Positions 8,898-17,400 of a DNA stretch of 36,623 bases are shown here, piece by piece. Both the position numbers and the translations under genes were made by a program. Position 1 is the first letter of the stretch, and every line of letters starts with the position of its first letter. The notes under the pieces are model-generated. The model was given only the letters and a program-made list of their open reading frames with translations. It was not told the origin of the DNA and made no database searches. The stretch lies in assembly GCF_006151785.1 (NCBI RefSeq), contig NZ_VDDD01000019.1, positions 1 to 36,623 of the forward strand, read 5' to 3'. The stretch comes from Paracoccus marcusii (GTDB lineage Bacteria > Pseudomonadota > Alphaproteobacteria > Rhodobacterales > Rhodobacteraceae).

Positions 8898-9467
8898 ATG
8901 GCAGAACGTGACAACAACCGCCGGGGCGGTCGCAACGACCGCGAAGAGAACCCGGAATTCCAGGACCGCCTGGTTGCCATCAACCGCGTGTCCAAGACGG
9001 TCAAGGGCGGCAAGCGCTTTGGCTTTGCGGCACTCGTCGTCGTCGGTGACCAACGCGGCCGCGTCGGTTTCGGCAAGGGCAAGGCCAAAGAGGTCCCCGA
9101 GGCGATCCGCAAGGCGACCGAGCAGGCCAAGCGCGGCCTGATCCGCGTCCCGCTGCGTGACGGCCGTACCCTGCACCACGACATCGAAGGTCGTCATGGC
9201 GCCGGCAAGGTCATCATGCGCACGGCCGTCGCCGGTACCGGCATCATCGCAGGCGGCCCGATGCGCGCCGTGTTCGAGATGCTGGGCGTGCAGGACGTCG
9301 TGGCCAAGTCGCAGGGGTCGCAGAACCCCTACAACATGATCCGCGCCACCCTGGACGGTCTGAAGAAAGAGTCGAGCCCGCGCAGCGTCGCGACCCGTCG
9401 CGGCAAGAAAGTGGCCGACATCCTGCCCTCGAACGACAAGCCGGCTGACGCCGCTGTCGAAGCGTAA
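8898..9467 (+). CDS. rpsE: 30S ribosomal protein S5
   Basis: The 189-residue product has a short charged N-terminal stretch rich in Asn and Arg, the double-stranded RNA-binding S5 domain ([19 protein letters not shown]) and the C-terminal domain with [16 protein letters not shown]5 works in translational fidelity and helicase activity at the mRNA entry. A modest extension of polar residues follows the core. ATG 8898 follows ACAAGGA. Confidence 0.97.
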   Translation: MAERDNNRRGGRNDREENPEFQDRLVAINRVSKTVKGGKRFGFAALVVVGDQRGRVGFGKGKAKEVPEAIRKATEQAKRGLIRVPLRDGRTLHHDIEGRHGAGKVIMRTAVAGTGIIAGGPMRAVFEMLGVQDVVAKSQGSQNPYNMIRATLDGLKKESSPRSVATRRGKKVADILPSNDKPADAAVEA

Positions 9468-9479
9468 GGAGCAAGACGC

Positions 9480-9665
9480 ATGGCAACCATCGTCGTCAAG
9501 CAGATCGGATCGCCGATCCGCCGCCCCAAGGACCAGCTGGCCACCCTGAAGGGCCTGGGCCTGAACAAGATGAACCGCACCCGCGAGCTGGAGGATACCC
9601 CCTCCGTGCGCGGCATGGTCAACAAGATCCCGCATCTGGTGGCGATCATCGAAGAAAAGGCCTGA
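9480..9665 (+). CDS. rpmD: 50S ribosomal protein L30
   Basis: The 61-residue product begins [19 protein letters not shown] and matches L30, including [18 protein letters not shown] and the end [14 protein letters not shown]. In most bacteria rplO follows directly. Here a terminator and an opposite-strand gene follow, and rplO is about 920 bases away. Confidence 0.97.
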   Translation: MATIVVKQIGSPIRRPKDQLATLKGLGLNKMNRTRELEDTPSVRGMVNKIPHLVAIIEEKA

Positions 9666-9686
9666 TCCCCGCGGTCAGGACAGTGG

Positions 9687-9712
9687 AACGCCCCGCCATT
9701 GCGGGGCGTTTT
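9687..9712 (+). terminator. Intrinsic terminator between rpmD and the convergent gene
   Basis: A 10-bp perfect stem, AACGCCCCGC (9687-9696) with GCGGGGCGTT (9701-9710), closes a CATT loop. T residues follow on the + strand and the complementary As start the stem on the other side, so it can work in both directions. It is placed between the stop of rpmD and the stop of the opposing gene. Confidence 0.85.
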
Positions 9713-9723
9713 GCGTTTCAGCG

Positions 9724-10350
9724 CTATTCGCGGCAGGCATAGAGCGTGCCGCCCACCGCCACGACCGATACCGCAGCCCCGGTCAGTAGCACCGGAGAGG
9801 CCGCGACCGCCGCTGCCGCACCGCCAAGCGAGGCCAGGGCCCCGGACACCGCCGTGCCCGCGCCGCTGAGGATCACCGCCCCGGACGCATCGGGCAGCGC
9901 CTGCAGCCCCTGCACGGACCGTCGGGCCGCGGCACCCGACAGCGCCCCTGCGGCGGCGGTCGTCTGGTTCACGCGGCGGCAGACGGCGCGGGTCTGGCTG
10001 CGGCAGACGCCCCAGGCATCCCGCGCCCCCAGGTCATAGCCCATCACCGATTCGCTGGCCTTGTCGAAGCGGAGGCAGAAGGGCAGGCGTTCCTCGTCCG
10101 TCAGTTCGGGCGTTAGACTGCGCAGGACGACATAGCTGGGGCAGTCGTGGCGCCCGATGCGGGTGGCGAGCTGTTCGCGGCGCGAATAGGTATCCGACAG
10201 CCGCGCCTCGGCCTTGTCATAGCCCATGACGACATCGCGGTCATTGATACGGGCGGTGCAGAAGGTCGGCTCTGCCTCCTGCGCGGCGACGGGCGCGGCC
10301 GGCAGGGCGGAGAGCAGGGCAAGGACGGGGATCAGGGCAAGGCGGGGCAT
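9724..10350 (-). CDS. Secreted six-cysteine protein of unknown function
   Basis: The 208-residue product is not recognised. It opens with a clear signal peptide ([20 protein letters not shown], then VAAQ, likely cleaved around residue 24). The mature part has six cysteines (31, 70, 92, 116, 124, 206), suited to disulfides in the periplasm. The pentapeptide VMGYD occurs twice (41-45, 102-106), hinting at an internal duplication. The last 70 residues are Ala/Gly-rich and hydrophobic, ending YACRE, and may be a membrane hairpin. ATG 10350 is chosen because GGAAG precedes it and the signal peptide starts there; the frame is open 60 bases further. It runs against the ribosomal genes between rpmD and rplO. 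Confidence 0.8.
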   Translation of the reverse strand: MPRLALIPVLALLSALPAAPVAAQEAEPTFCTARINDRDVVMGYDKAEARLSDTYSRREQLATRIGRHDCPSYVVLRSLTPELTDEERLPFCLRFDKASESVMGYDLGARDAWGVCRSQTRAVCRRVNQTTAAAGALSGAAARRSVQGLQALPDASGAVILSGAGTAVSGALASLGGAAAAVAASPVLLTGAAVSVVAVGGTLYACRE

Positions 10351-10461
10351 GGCAACTTCCGGTAGTATCGGGGATGGCCCATGCGTGGGGCAGGGGGGCG
10401 CGCCACTCAAGACACAAGATGGTGTCGGGCGCGATTGGCGCGGCCCCTGTGGCGGGATCGC

Positions 10462-10490
10462 TTGAAAGATGCAGGCATTGCGCGTATAGG
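10462..10490 (+). promoter_or_regulatory. Candidate sigma70-type promoter of rplO-secY-adk
   Basis: TTGAAA (10462-10467) and TATAGG (10485-10490) are separated by 17 bases, the best promoter match in the ribosomal region. Transcription would start near 10497, about 87 bases before rplO. It gives the downstream half of the spc cluster its own promoter after the opposing insertion. Confidence 0.7.
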
Positions 10491-10583
10491 GCCCCGGTGC
10501 TCAATGGCACAGTGATTCAACAAGCAAGAAAAGCCGTGGCCCCCTGTTTCGCTTCGAGGGAGTGTCCGGCAAGGAGAAGCGAC

Positions 10584-11063
10584 ATGAAACTGCATGAAAT
10601 CCGCGACAATGATGGCGCGAACCGCTCGAAGAAGCGCGTTGCGCGTGGTCCGGGCTCGGGCAAGGGCAAGACCGCCGGCCGGGGTATCAAGGGCCAGAAG
10701 TCGCGTTCGGGCGTCGCCCTGGGCGGATACGAAGGCGGCCAGATGCCGCTGTACCGCCGCCTGCCCAAGCGCGGCTTCAGCAAGCCGAACGCAAAGTCGT
10801 TCGCCGTCGTGAACCTGGGCCAGATCCAGGGTTTCATCGATGCGGGCAAGATCGACGGCAAGGCAGAGCTGACCGAAGACGCGCTGGTCGCATCGGGTCT
10901 GGTCCGCCGCAAGCTGGACGGCATCCGTCTGCTGGCCACCGGCGAGCTGAAGTCGGGCATGACCATCACCGTCACCGGTGCCTCGAAAGCCGCGATCGAC
11001 GCGGTCGAGAAGGCGGGCGGCAAGGTCAACCTGCCGGCAGCGCGCGACGCGGCGGCCGAATAA
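10584..11063 (+). CDS. rplO: 50S ribosomal protein L15
   Basis: The 159-residue product begins [22 protein letters not shown] and has the glycine-rich L15 N-terminus ([20 protein letters not shown]) and [18 protein letters not shown]15 is a late assembly protein of the 50S subunit. The frame is open upstream to 10374, but ATG 10584 with AAGGAGA before it is the family start. Confidence 0.98.
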   Translation: MKLHEIRDNDGANRSKKRVARGPGSGKGKTAGRGIKGQKSRSGVALGGYEGGQMPLYRRLPKRGFSKPNAKSFAVVNLGQIQGFIDAGKIDGKAELTEDALVASGLVRRKLDGIRLLATGELKSGMTITVTGASKAAIDAVEKAGGKVNLPAARDAAAE

Positions 11064-11173
11064 GCTGTTGAAGGGGGCTTTCCTGCCCCATAGATAGCAT
11101 CTAGGTTTTCAGGCGCCGCCGGTCCCCGCGAAAACGGGTCGGCGGCGCTGTCATGACACGGGACATAAACAGC

Positions 11174-12544
<1,371 letters not shown>

Positions 12545-12608
12545 GGGCGCGACCGTACCGACGACACGACAAGGCCGCATCAATGGCCACCTGAGGGGGA
12601 CAGACGCC

Positions 12609-13190
12609 ATGACCATCAACATCATCCTGTTGGGGCCGCCGGGTGCCGGCAAGGGAACCCAAGCCGGCCGCCTTGTGGCCGACAAGGGCCTTGTCCAGCT
12701 GTCCACCGGGGACATGCTGCGTGCCGCCCGGTCGTCGGGAACCGAGATGGGCCGTCGCGTCGCCGAGGTCATGGACCGGGGCGAATTGGTCACGGACGAG
12801 ATCGTCATCGGCCTGATCCGCGAGCAGCTTGAGAAGGGCGGCAAGGGCTTCATCTTCGACGGCTTCCCCCGGACGCTGGCGCAGGCGGATGCCTTGGGGC
12901 GCCTTCTGGCCGAATCCGGCATGGCACTGGACGCGGTGATCGAACTGCAGGTCGACGACGAGGCCCTGGTCGGACGGATCGTCAAGCGCGCCGAGGAATC
13001 GCGTGCCGCCGGCCAGCCGGTGCGCCGCGACGACACCCCCGAGGTCTTTGCCGACCGCCTGCGCGAATACTACAAGAAGACCGCGCCGCTCTTGGGCTAC
13101 TACTACGCCAAGGGCAACCTGCAAACCGTCGACGGCATGGCACCGATGGAGCAGGTCGCCGCCCAGATCGCGGCAAAGCTGCCTGCTTGA
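12609..13190 (+). CDS. adk: Adenylate kinase, short-LID form
   Basis: The 193-residue enzyme converts ATP and AMP to two ADP. It has the P-loop GPPGAGKGT (9-17), the [11 protein letters not shown]-site motif and the DGFPRT motif. The LID region is short and without cysteines, so it cannot bind zinc as the long LID of some bacterial enzymes does. AGGGGGA precedes ATG 12609. The secY-adk order is normal. The rpmJ gene that often follows in other bacteria is absent here. Confidence 0.97.
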   Translation: MTINIILLGPPGAGKGTQAGRLVADKGLVQLSTGDMLRAARSSGTEMGRRVAEVMDRGELVTDEIVIGLIREQLEKGGKGFIFDGFPRTLAQADALGRLLAESGMALDAVIELQVDDEALVGRIVKRAEESRAAGQPVRRDDTPEVFADRLREYYKKTAPLLGYYYAKGNLQTVDGMAPMEQVAAQIAAKLPA

Positions 13191-13264
13191 CGACGCGGCG
13201 ATCTGCCGCTAGTTCACGTCATCTCGCAAGAGAATCACCCGGATCGCGGGTGGACCATCGATTT

Positions 13265-13325
13265 GGCCCGGAGGCACAGCTTTCGGGCCTTGCGTTGTGA
13301 AAAAAGGTTCCGGCGTTACGGAACC
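13265..13325 (+). promoter_or_regulatory. rpsM: Structured leader before rpsM
   Basis: Two hairpins lie in the 155-base gap after adk. GGCCCG (13265-13270) pairs with CGGGCC (13284-13289) and may be a weak end for adk. GGTTCCG (13306-13312) pairs with CGGAACC (13319-13325), only 20 bases before the GTG start of rpsM. In E. coli a folded leader around the GTG of rpsM is the S4 repressor site of the alpha operon; similarity here is an inference. Confidence 0.45.
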
Positions 13326-13345
13326 GCAACTGAAAAGGAAAACGC

Positions 13346-13714
13346 GTGGCTCGTATTGCTGGCGTCAACATTCCGACGGGGAAACGCGTCCCCATCGCTC
13401 TGACCTATATCCACGGCATCGGCGACCTGTACGCCGCTCAGATCTGCGAAGCGACTGGCATCGACACGTCGCGCCGCATCAACGATCTGTCGGACGCAGA
13501 AGTCTTGGCCATCCGCGAATACATCGATGCCAACCTGACCGTCGAGGGCGACCTGCGCCGCGAAGTCCAGATGAACATCAAGCGCATGATGGACCTGGGC
13601 TCGTATCGCGGTCTTCGCCACCGTCGCGGCCTTCCGGTCCGCGGTCAGCGCACGCATACCAATGCGCGCACCCGCAAGGGCCCGGCCAAGCCGATCGCCG
13701 GCAAGAAGAAATAA
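13346..13714 (+). CDS. rpsM: 30S ribosomal protein S13 (GTG start)
   Basis: The 122-residue product begins (GTG)[25 protein letters not shown] and ends with the [23 protein letters not shown] block of S13, the 30S head protein that contacts tRNA and L5. The start codon is GTG, as in E. coli rpsM, with AAAAGGA (13333-13339) before it. It opens the alpha cluster, 12 bases before rpsK. Confidence 0.98.
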   Translation: MARIAGVNIPTGKRVPIALTYIHGIGDLYAAQICEATGIDTSRRINDLSDAEVLAIREYIDANLTVEGDLRREVQMNIKRMMDLGSYRGLRHRRGLPVRGQRTHTNARTRKGPAKPIAGKKK

Positions 13715-13726
13715 GGGGCAAGCGAC

Positions 13727-14116
13727 ATGGCACGTGACAAGACCCGCATGAAGCGCAAGGAACGCAAGAACATCGCCACCGGCGTTGCGCATGTGAACTC
13801 CAGCTTCAACAACACCAAGATCCTGATCTCGGACGTCCAGGGCAACGCCATCGCTTGGTCCTCGGCCGGCACGATGGGCTTCAAGGGTTCGCGCAAATCG
13901 ACCCCGTACGCCGCCCAGATGGCTGCCGAAGATGCCGGCCGCAAGGCGCAGGAACACGGCGTCCGCACGCTGGACGTCGAAGTCCAGGGCCCCGGTTCGG
14001 GCCGCGAATCGGCTCTGCGCGCGCTGGCCGCTGCCGGCTTCAACATCACGGCCATCCGTGACGTGACGCCGATCGCGCATAACGGCTGCCGCCCGCCCAA
14101 GCGCCGTCGCGTCTGA
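13727..14116 (+). CDS. rpsK: 30S ribosomal protein S11
   Basis: The 129-residue product begins [19 protein letters not shown] and has [17 protein letters not shown] and the C-terminal [23 protein letters not shown] of S11, which shapes the 30S platform. rpsD does not follow it, as it does in enterobacteria; rpoA comes next after 114 bases. Confidence 0.98.
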   Translation: MARDKTRMKRKERKNIATGVAHVNSSFNNTKILISDVQGNAIAWSSAGTMGFKGSRKSTPYAAQMAAEDAGRKAQEHGVRTLDVEVQGPGSGRESALRALAAAGFNITAIRDVTPIAHNGCRPPKRRRV

Positions 14117-14133
14117 TCCTGGATCATCATTGA

Positions 14134-14161
14134 CCGGCCCGTGCGTCCGCGCATGGGCCGG
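14134..14161 (+). other. Stem-loop between rpsK and rpoA
   Basis: CCGGCCCGTGCG (14134-14145) pairs with CGCATGGGCCGG (14150-14161), a 12-bp stem with one G-U pair and a TCCG loop. ACTTTCGCATTTC follows, which is not a proper T-run. It may slow or process the transcript rather than end it. Confidence 0.6.
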
Positions 14162-14230
14162 ACTTTCGCATTTCACCTCGGGCGTTTCCGGCCACGGTCA
14201 TGGGCAGGAAGCAAGTATGGAGGAAAATCC

Positions 14231-15247
14231 ATGATCCACAAGAATTGGGCCGAACTGATCAAGCCGACCCAGCTGGTCGTCAAGCCGGGCGCCGACGCGA
14301 CCCGCACGGCCACCCTGGTCGCCGAGCCGCTGGAGCGGGGCTTCGGCCTGACGCTTGGCAACGCGCTGCGCCGGGTGCTGATGTCCTCGCTGCAGGGCGG
14401 TGCCATCACGGCCGTGCAGATCGACAACGTTCTGCACGAGTTCAGCAGCGTCGCCGGCGTCCGCGAGGACGTGACCGACATCGTGCTGAACCTGAAAGGC
14501 GTCACGCTCAAGATGGACGTCGAAGGCCCCAAGCGCCTGACGCTGTCCGCCAAGGGTCCGGGCGAGGTTAAGGCCAGCGACATCCAGGAAACGGCCGGCA
14601 TCACGGTTCTGAACCGTGACCACGTCATCTGCCATCTGGATGACGGCGCCGAGTTGAACATGGAACTGACCGTGCAGACGGGCAAGGGCTATGTCGCTGC
14701 CGACAAGAACCGTCCCGAGGATGCTCCCATCGGCCTGATCCCGATCGACGCGATCTTTTCTCCGGTCAAGCGCGTCAGCTATGAGGTGCAGCCCACCCGT
14801 GAGGGGCAGGTGCTGGACTATGACAAGCTGACCATGAAGATCGAGACCGACGGGTCGCTGACGCCGGAAGACGCCGTGGCCTATGCCGCGCGCATCGTTC
14901 AGGACCAGCTGTCCGTGTTCGTCAACTTCGACGAGCCGGAAGCCGCGAACCGCCAGGACAGCGACGATGGCTTGGAATTTGATCCGCGCCTGCTGAAGAA
15001 GGTCGACGAGCTGGAGCTGTCGGTCCGCTCGGCGAACTGCCTGAAGAACGACAACATCGTCTATATCGGCGATCTGATCCAGAAGACCGAGGCAGAGATG
15101 CTGCGGACCCCGAACTTCGGCCGCAAGTCCTTGAACGAGATCAAGGAAGTGCTGTCGGGCATGGGCCTGCATCTGGGCATGGACGTGGTCGACTGGCCGC
15201 CGGAAAACATTGAGGATCTGGCCAAGCGTTTCGACGACCAGTTCTGA
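14231..15247 (+). CDS. rpoA: RNA polymerase alpha subunit
   Basis: The 338-residue product begins [20 protein letters not shown]. The N-terminal domain has [18 protein letters not shown], the dimerisation and assembly region, and the C-terminal domain has the DNA-contact helices [19 protein letters not shown] and [15 protein letters not shown], including the arginine used on UP elements. The frame is open to 14141, but ATG 14231 follows GGAGGA and is the family start. Confidence 0.98.
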   Translation: MIHKNWAELIKPTQLVVKPGADATRTATLVAEPLERGFGLTLGNALRRVLMSSLQGGAITAVQIDNVLHEFSSVAGVREDVTDIVLNLKGVTLKMDVEGPKRLTLSAKGPGEVKASDIQETAGITVLNRDHVICHLDDGAELNMELTVQTGKGYVAADKNRPEDAPIGLIPIDAIFSPVKRVSYEVQPTREGQVLDYDKLTMKIETDGSLTPEDAVAYAARIVQDQLSVFVNFDEPEAANRQDSDDGLEFDPRLLKKVDELELSVRSANCLKNDNIVYIGDLIQKTEAEMLRTPNFGRKSLNEIKEVLSGMGLHLGMDVVDWPPENIEDLAKRFDDQF

Positions 15248-15355
15248 GATCACGGCGGGGGGCGACCCCCGCTGACCATCGGGCATCTGCCCCAAGGAGA
15301 GCGGCCCGCACGCATGGGCCGCCGGACAAAGCAAAACACGCTGTAGGAGATCATC

Positions 15356-15775
15356 ATGCGTCACGCCCGTGGCTATCGCCGCCTCAACCGTACCCACGAA
15401 CACCGCAAGGCGCTGTTCGCCAACATGTCCGGCTCGCTGATCGAGCACGAGCAGATCAAGACCACCTTGCCGAAAGCCAAGGAACTGCGTCCGATCGTCG
15501 AGAAGCTGATCACGCTGGCCAAGCGCGGCGATCTGCACGCCCGCCGCCAGGCGAACGCCCAGCTGAAGCAGGACATGCATGTCGCCAAGCTGTTCGACGT
15601 TCTGGGCGAGCGTTACAAGGACCGTCAGGGCGGCTATGTCCGCATCATGAAGGCCGGCTTCCGCTATGGCGACATGGCGCCGATGGCGATCATCGAACTG
15701 GTCGACCGCGACACCAGCGCCAAGGGTGCCGCAGACCGTGCGCGTCTGGAATCGGAATTCACTGCCGAAGACTGA
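15356..15775 (+). CDS. rplQ: 50S ribosomal protein L17
   Basis: The 139-residue product begins [24 protein letters not shown] and has the L17 core through [27 protein letters not shown], with a short polar tail. It is the last gene of the ribosomal block. AGGAGA precedes the ATG and a terminator follows 30 bases after the stop. Confidence 0.98.
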   Translation: MRHARGYRRLNRTHEHRKALFANMSGSLIEHEQIKTTLPKAKELRPIVEKLITLAKRGDLHARRQANAQLKQDMHVAKLFDVLGERYKDRQGGYVRIMKAGFRYGDMAPMAIIELVDRDTSAKGAADRARLESEFTAED

Positions 15776-15805
15776 TCGCGCAGCCCGGATGGGCCAGTGA
15801 TTTAG

Positions 15806-15835
15806 ACCCCGTCGCAAGAAATTGCGGCGGGGTTT
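15806..15835 (+). terminator. Intrinsic terminator of the alpha operon
   Basis: ACCCCGTCGCAA (15806-15817) pairs with TTGCGGCGGGGT (15822-15833) around a GAAA tetraloop, with one G-U pair, followed by TTTGCTAATTTA. It ends the ribosomal run after rplQ. Confidence 0.85.
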
Positions 15836-15842
15836 GCTAATT

Positions 15843-16073
15843 TAGCACAGCCAAAACGCGTTGACGTCGAGGAACGAAAAATTCTTCACCTTCCGCGAGT
15901 GGCTTCGCGTATGTATCATCCACGGACGGAATGTTGGTGAGCGTAGCGCCGATTCCGCGAGGGAGGGTGATGTATTTTATCGCGAAGCCAAGGACATTAA
16001 CCAAATCGAAACTTCGATGGGTCACAACTTGTTTGAACCTTGACGTCAATCATTTCAACATATCCAAAAAGCC
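15843..16073 (+). promoter_or_regulatory. AT-richer upstream region of the luxR-type gene
   Basis: About 230 bases are clearly richer in A and T than the flanks. The octamer TTGACGTC occurs twice, at 15861-15868 and 16040-16047. A 14-base dyad, ATCGAA-AC-TTCGAT, lies at 16006-16019, about 55 bases before the gene, and is a candidate operator. I find no -35/-10 pair with good spacing, and no recognisable gene. Confidence 0.4.
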
Positions 16074-16685
16074 ATGTCATCTCGTGCAGACATAAATGCA
16101 GATCTCCGAAAGCTGGGCAAGCATGCCCTGTCCGGCTATTTCGTGGGGCTGCATATCCGTTTCGCTGCACCGCTGATGCAGTTTCAGACCTATGACGAAA
16201 AATGGTCCGAATTTTATTCCCAGAACGGCTATGCCCTGCGCGATCCGACAATCGCCTGGGGGTTCTCGACGACCGGCGCCTGCCGGTGGTCCGCGCTGCC
16301 GATCCCAGACCCGTTCAACATCCTCAAGGATGCCGCAGATCACGGGCTGATCTTCGGTCTGACCGTGTCCCACGGTCCGATCGCATCGCGCACCATCGCG
16401 TCCTTCGCGCGCGCTGATCGCGAACTTTCCGATGCCGAGATCGAGGAGATCTCGACCACGGTACGGCGGCTTCACGACATGACCGAGCCGCCTGCGAGCC
16501 TGACAAAGGCTCAGAAAGAAGCCCTTCGATGCATTGCGGAGGGGGATCGTCATGCAGCAGCGGCTGCCAAGCTTGGCATTACCGAAAGCGCGTTCAAGGC
16601 AAGGTTGATTTCTGTCCGGGAACGCCTGAAGGCGCGGACGACCGCCGAGGCGCTGCAGAGGGCCAAGGAATACCGTTTGCTGTAG
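16074..16685 (+). CDS. LuxR-family quorum-sensing transcription regulator
   Basis: The 203-residue product has an autoinducer-binding domain followed by a LuxR helix-turn-helix. Ligand-pocket residues conserved in LuxR and TraR are at W44, Y48, D57, P58 and W72 with the expected spacing. The HTH runs from about 143 to 200 (LTKAQKEALRCIAEG, LGITESAFKARL); the usual LTxRE glutamate is Q147, while L151 and G157 are kept. The protein is shorter than the usual 230-250. ATG 16074 lacks a clear ribosome-binding site, so the exact start is less certain. It lies 61 bases before a luxI-type gene and should sense its product. Confidence 0.88.
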   Translation: MSSRADINADLRKLGKHALSGYFVGLHIRFAAPLMQFQTYDEKWSEFYSQNGYALRDPTIAWGFSTTGACRWSALPIPDPFNILKDAADHGLIFGLTVSHGPIASRTIASFARADRELSDAEIEEISTTVRRLHDMTEPPASLTKAQKEALRCIAEGDRHAAAAAKLGITESAFKARLISVRERLKARTTAEALQRAKEYRLL

Positions 16686-16746
16686 ATGTGTCGCCCAAGG
16701 GGTCCGCGAGGCGAGGAAGGGTGCCCTCACACCCCAGGAGTATCAG

Positions 16747-17337
16747 ATGCAGACGACAACACTTTCTTTTTCAAATCTTCACAACCACGGCGAATTGTTT
16801 GCCAACCTGTTTCGCGCCCGCAAGCAGAGCTTCATTATCCAGAAGAACTGGGATTTGCCCGAATCCGAGGATATGGAGTTCGACCAGTACGACACCCCGC
16901 AAAGCCGCTGGATCGCCATCCATGACCGGACCGAGGTTCTGGCCGGAATCCGCCTGACCCCGACGACCGCGCGCTGCGGCATCTATTCCTACATGATCCG
17001 GGACGCGCAGGAGGGGATCCTGGGCGGCAGCATTCCCCAGGACCTGCTGTTCGAGAAGGCGCCCGTCGACCCGCATGTGTGGGAATGCTCACGCGTGTTC
17101 GTCAGCCACTCCATCCCGCAGATGTACCGGCGCAAGGTGCACTTCAAGATGGTCGAGGCGATGACCGGATCGGCCCGTGACATGGGCGCGACCAAGCTGA
17201 TCGCGCTGACCGGGTCGAACTGGCCGCGCTGGTACGGCCGCTGCGGCCTGTCCGCTGTCGCCCTGGGGCGTCCGCTGTTCATCGACGACGGCGAGTTCCA
17301 GTGCGTGGCGATCGACTTGGCCACCAAGATGCACTGA
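16747..17337 (+). CDS. LuxI-family acyl-homoserine lactone synthase
   Basis: The 196-residue product would make an acyl-homoserine lactone from S-adenosylmethionine and an acyl-ACP (or acyl-CoA). The invariant residues sit at their canonical places: R25, F29, W35, E44, D46, D49, R69, then E113 and R116 in VWECSRVFV. AGGAG (16736-16740) precedes ATG 16747. It follows the luxR-type gene on the same strand, forming a regulator-synthase pair. The acyl chain length cannot be told from sequence. A small GCCCTG/CAGGGC hairpin (17347-17362) follows the stop. Confidence 0.92.
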   Translation: MQTTTLSFSNLHNHGELFANLFRARKQSFIIQKNWDLPESEDMEFDQYDTPQSRWIAIHDRTEVLAGIRLTPTTARCGIYSYMIRDAQEGILGGSIPQDLLFEKAPVDPHVWECSRVFVSHSIPQMYRRKVHFKMVEAMTGSARDMGATKLIALTGSNWPRWYGRCGLSAVALGRPLFIDDGEFQCVAIDLATKMH

Positions 17338-17346
17338 CCGTCGATG

Positions 17347-17362
17347 GCCCTGCGAACAGGGC
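17347..17362 (+). other. Short stem-loop after the luxI-type gene
   Basis: GCCCTG pairs with CAGGGC around a CGAA tetraloop, ten bases after the stop. TGTCGC follows, with no T-run, so it is at best a weak terminator. Confidence 0.4.
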
Positions 17363-17391
17363 TGTCGCGCCTGCCCGGACATGCCTAGAAT
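17362..17391 (+). promoter_or_regulatory. rarA: Candidate promoter of rarA
   Basis: TAGAAT (17386-17391) is a 5 of 6 match to the -10 consensus. The best -35 is CTGTCG (17362-17367), 18 bases away and weak. Transcription would start within a few bases of ATG 17401, giving an almost leaderless message. Confidence 0.35.
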
Positions 17392-17400
17392 GGGCGCGTC

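Noticed and set aside
13715..14230. Apparent loss of rpsD between rpsK and rpoA, and of rpmJ after adk
   Set aside because: Both genes are normally located elsewhere in alphaproteobacteria as far as I know, so this is lineage-typical and not a deletion.
14198..15817. A 539-codon open frame on the - strand across rpoA and rplQ
   Set aside because: Codon-phase shadow of rpoA and rplQ, with low-complexity His/Leu/Gln-rich product.
15837..16049. A 70-residue - strand frame before the luxR-type gene
   Set aside because: It has only a TTG start, no ribosome site, and its end runs into the rplQ terminator. The sequence resembles no family, so it is treated as non-coding.
16686..16746. GGGTGCCCTCACACCCC between the luxR- and luxI-type genes as a lux box
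   Set aside because: It is a short imperfect repeat with poor symmetry, overlapping the luxI ribosome-binding region, so support is too weak.
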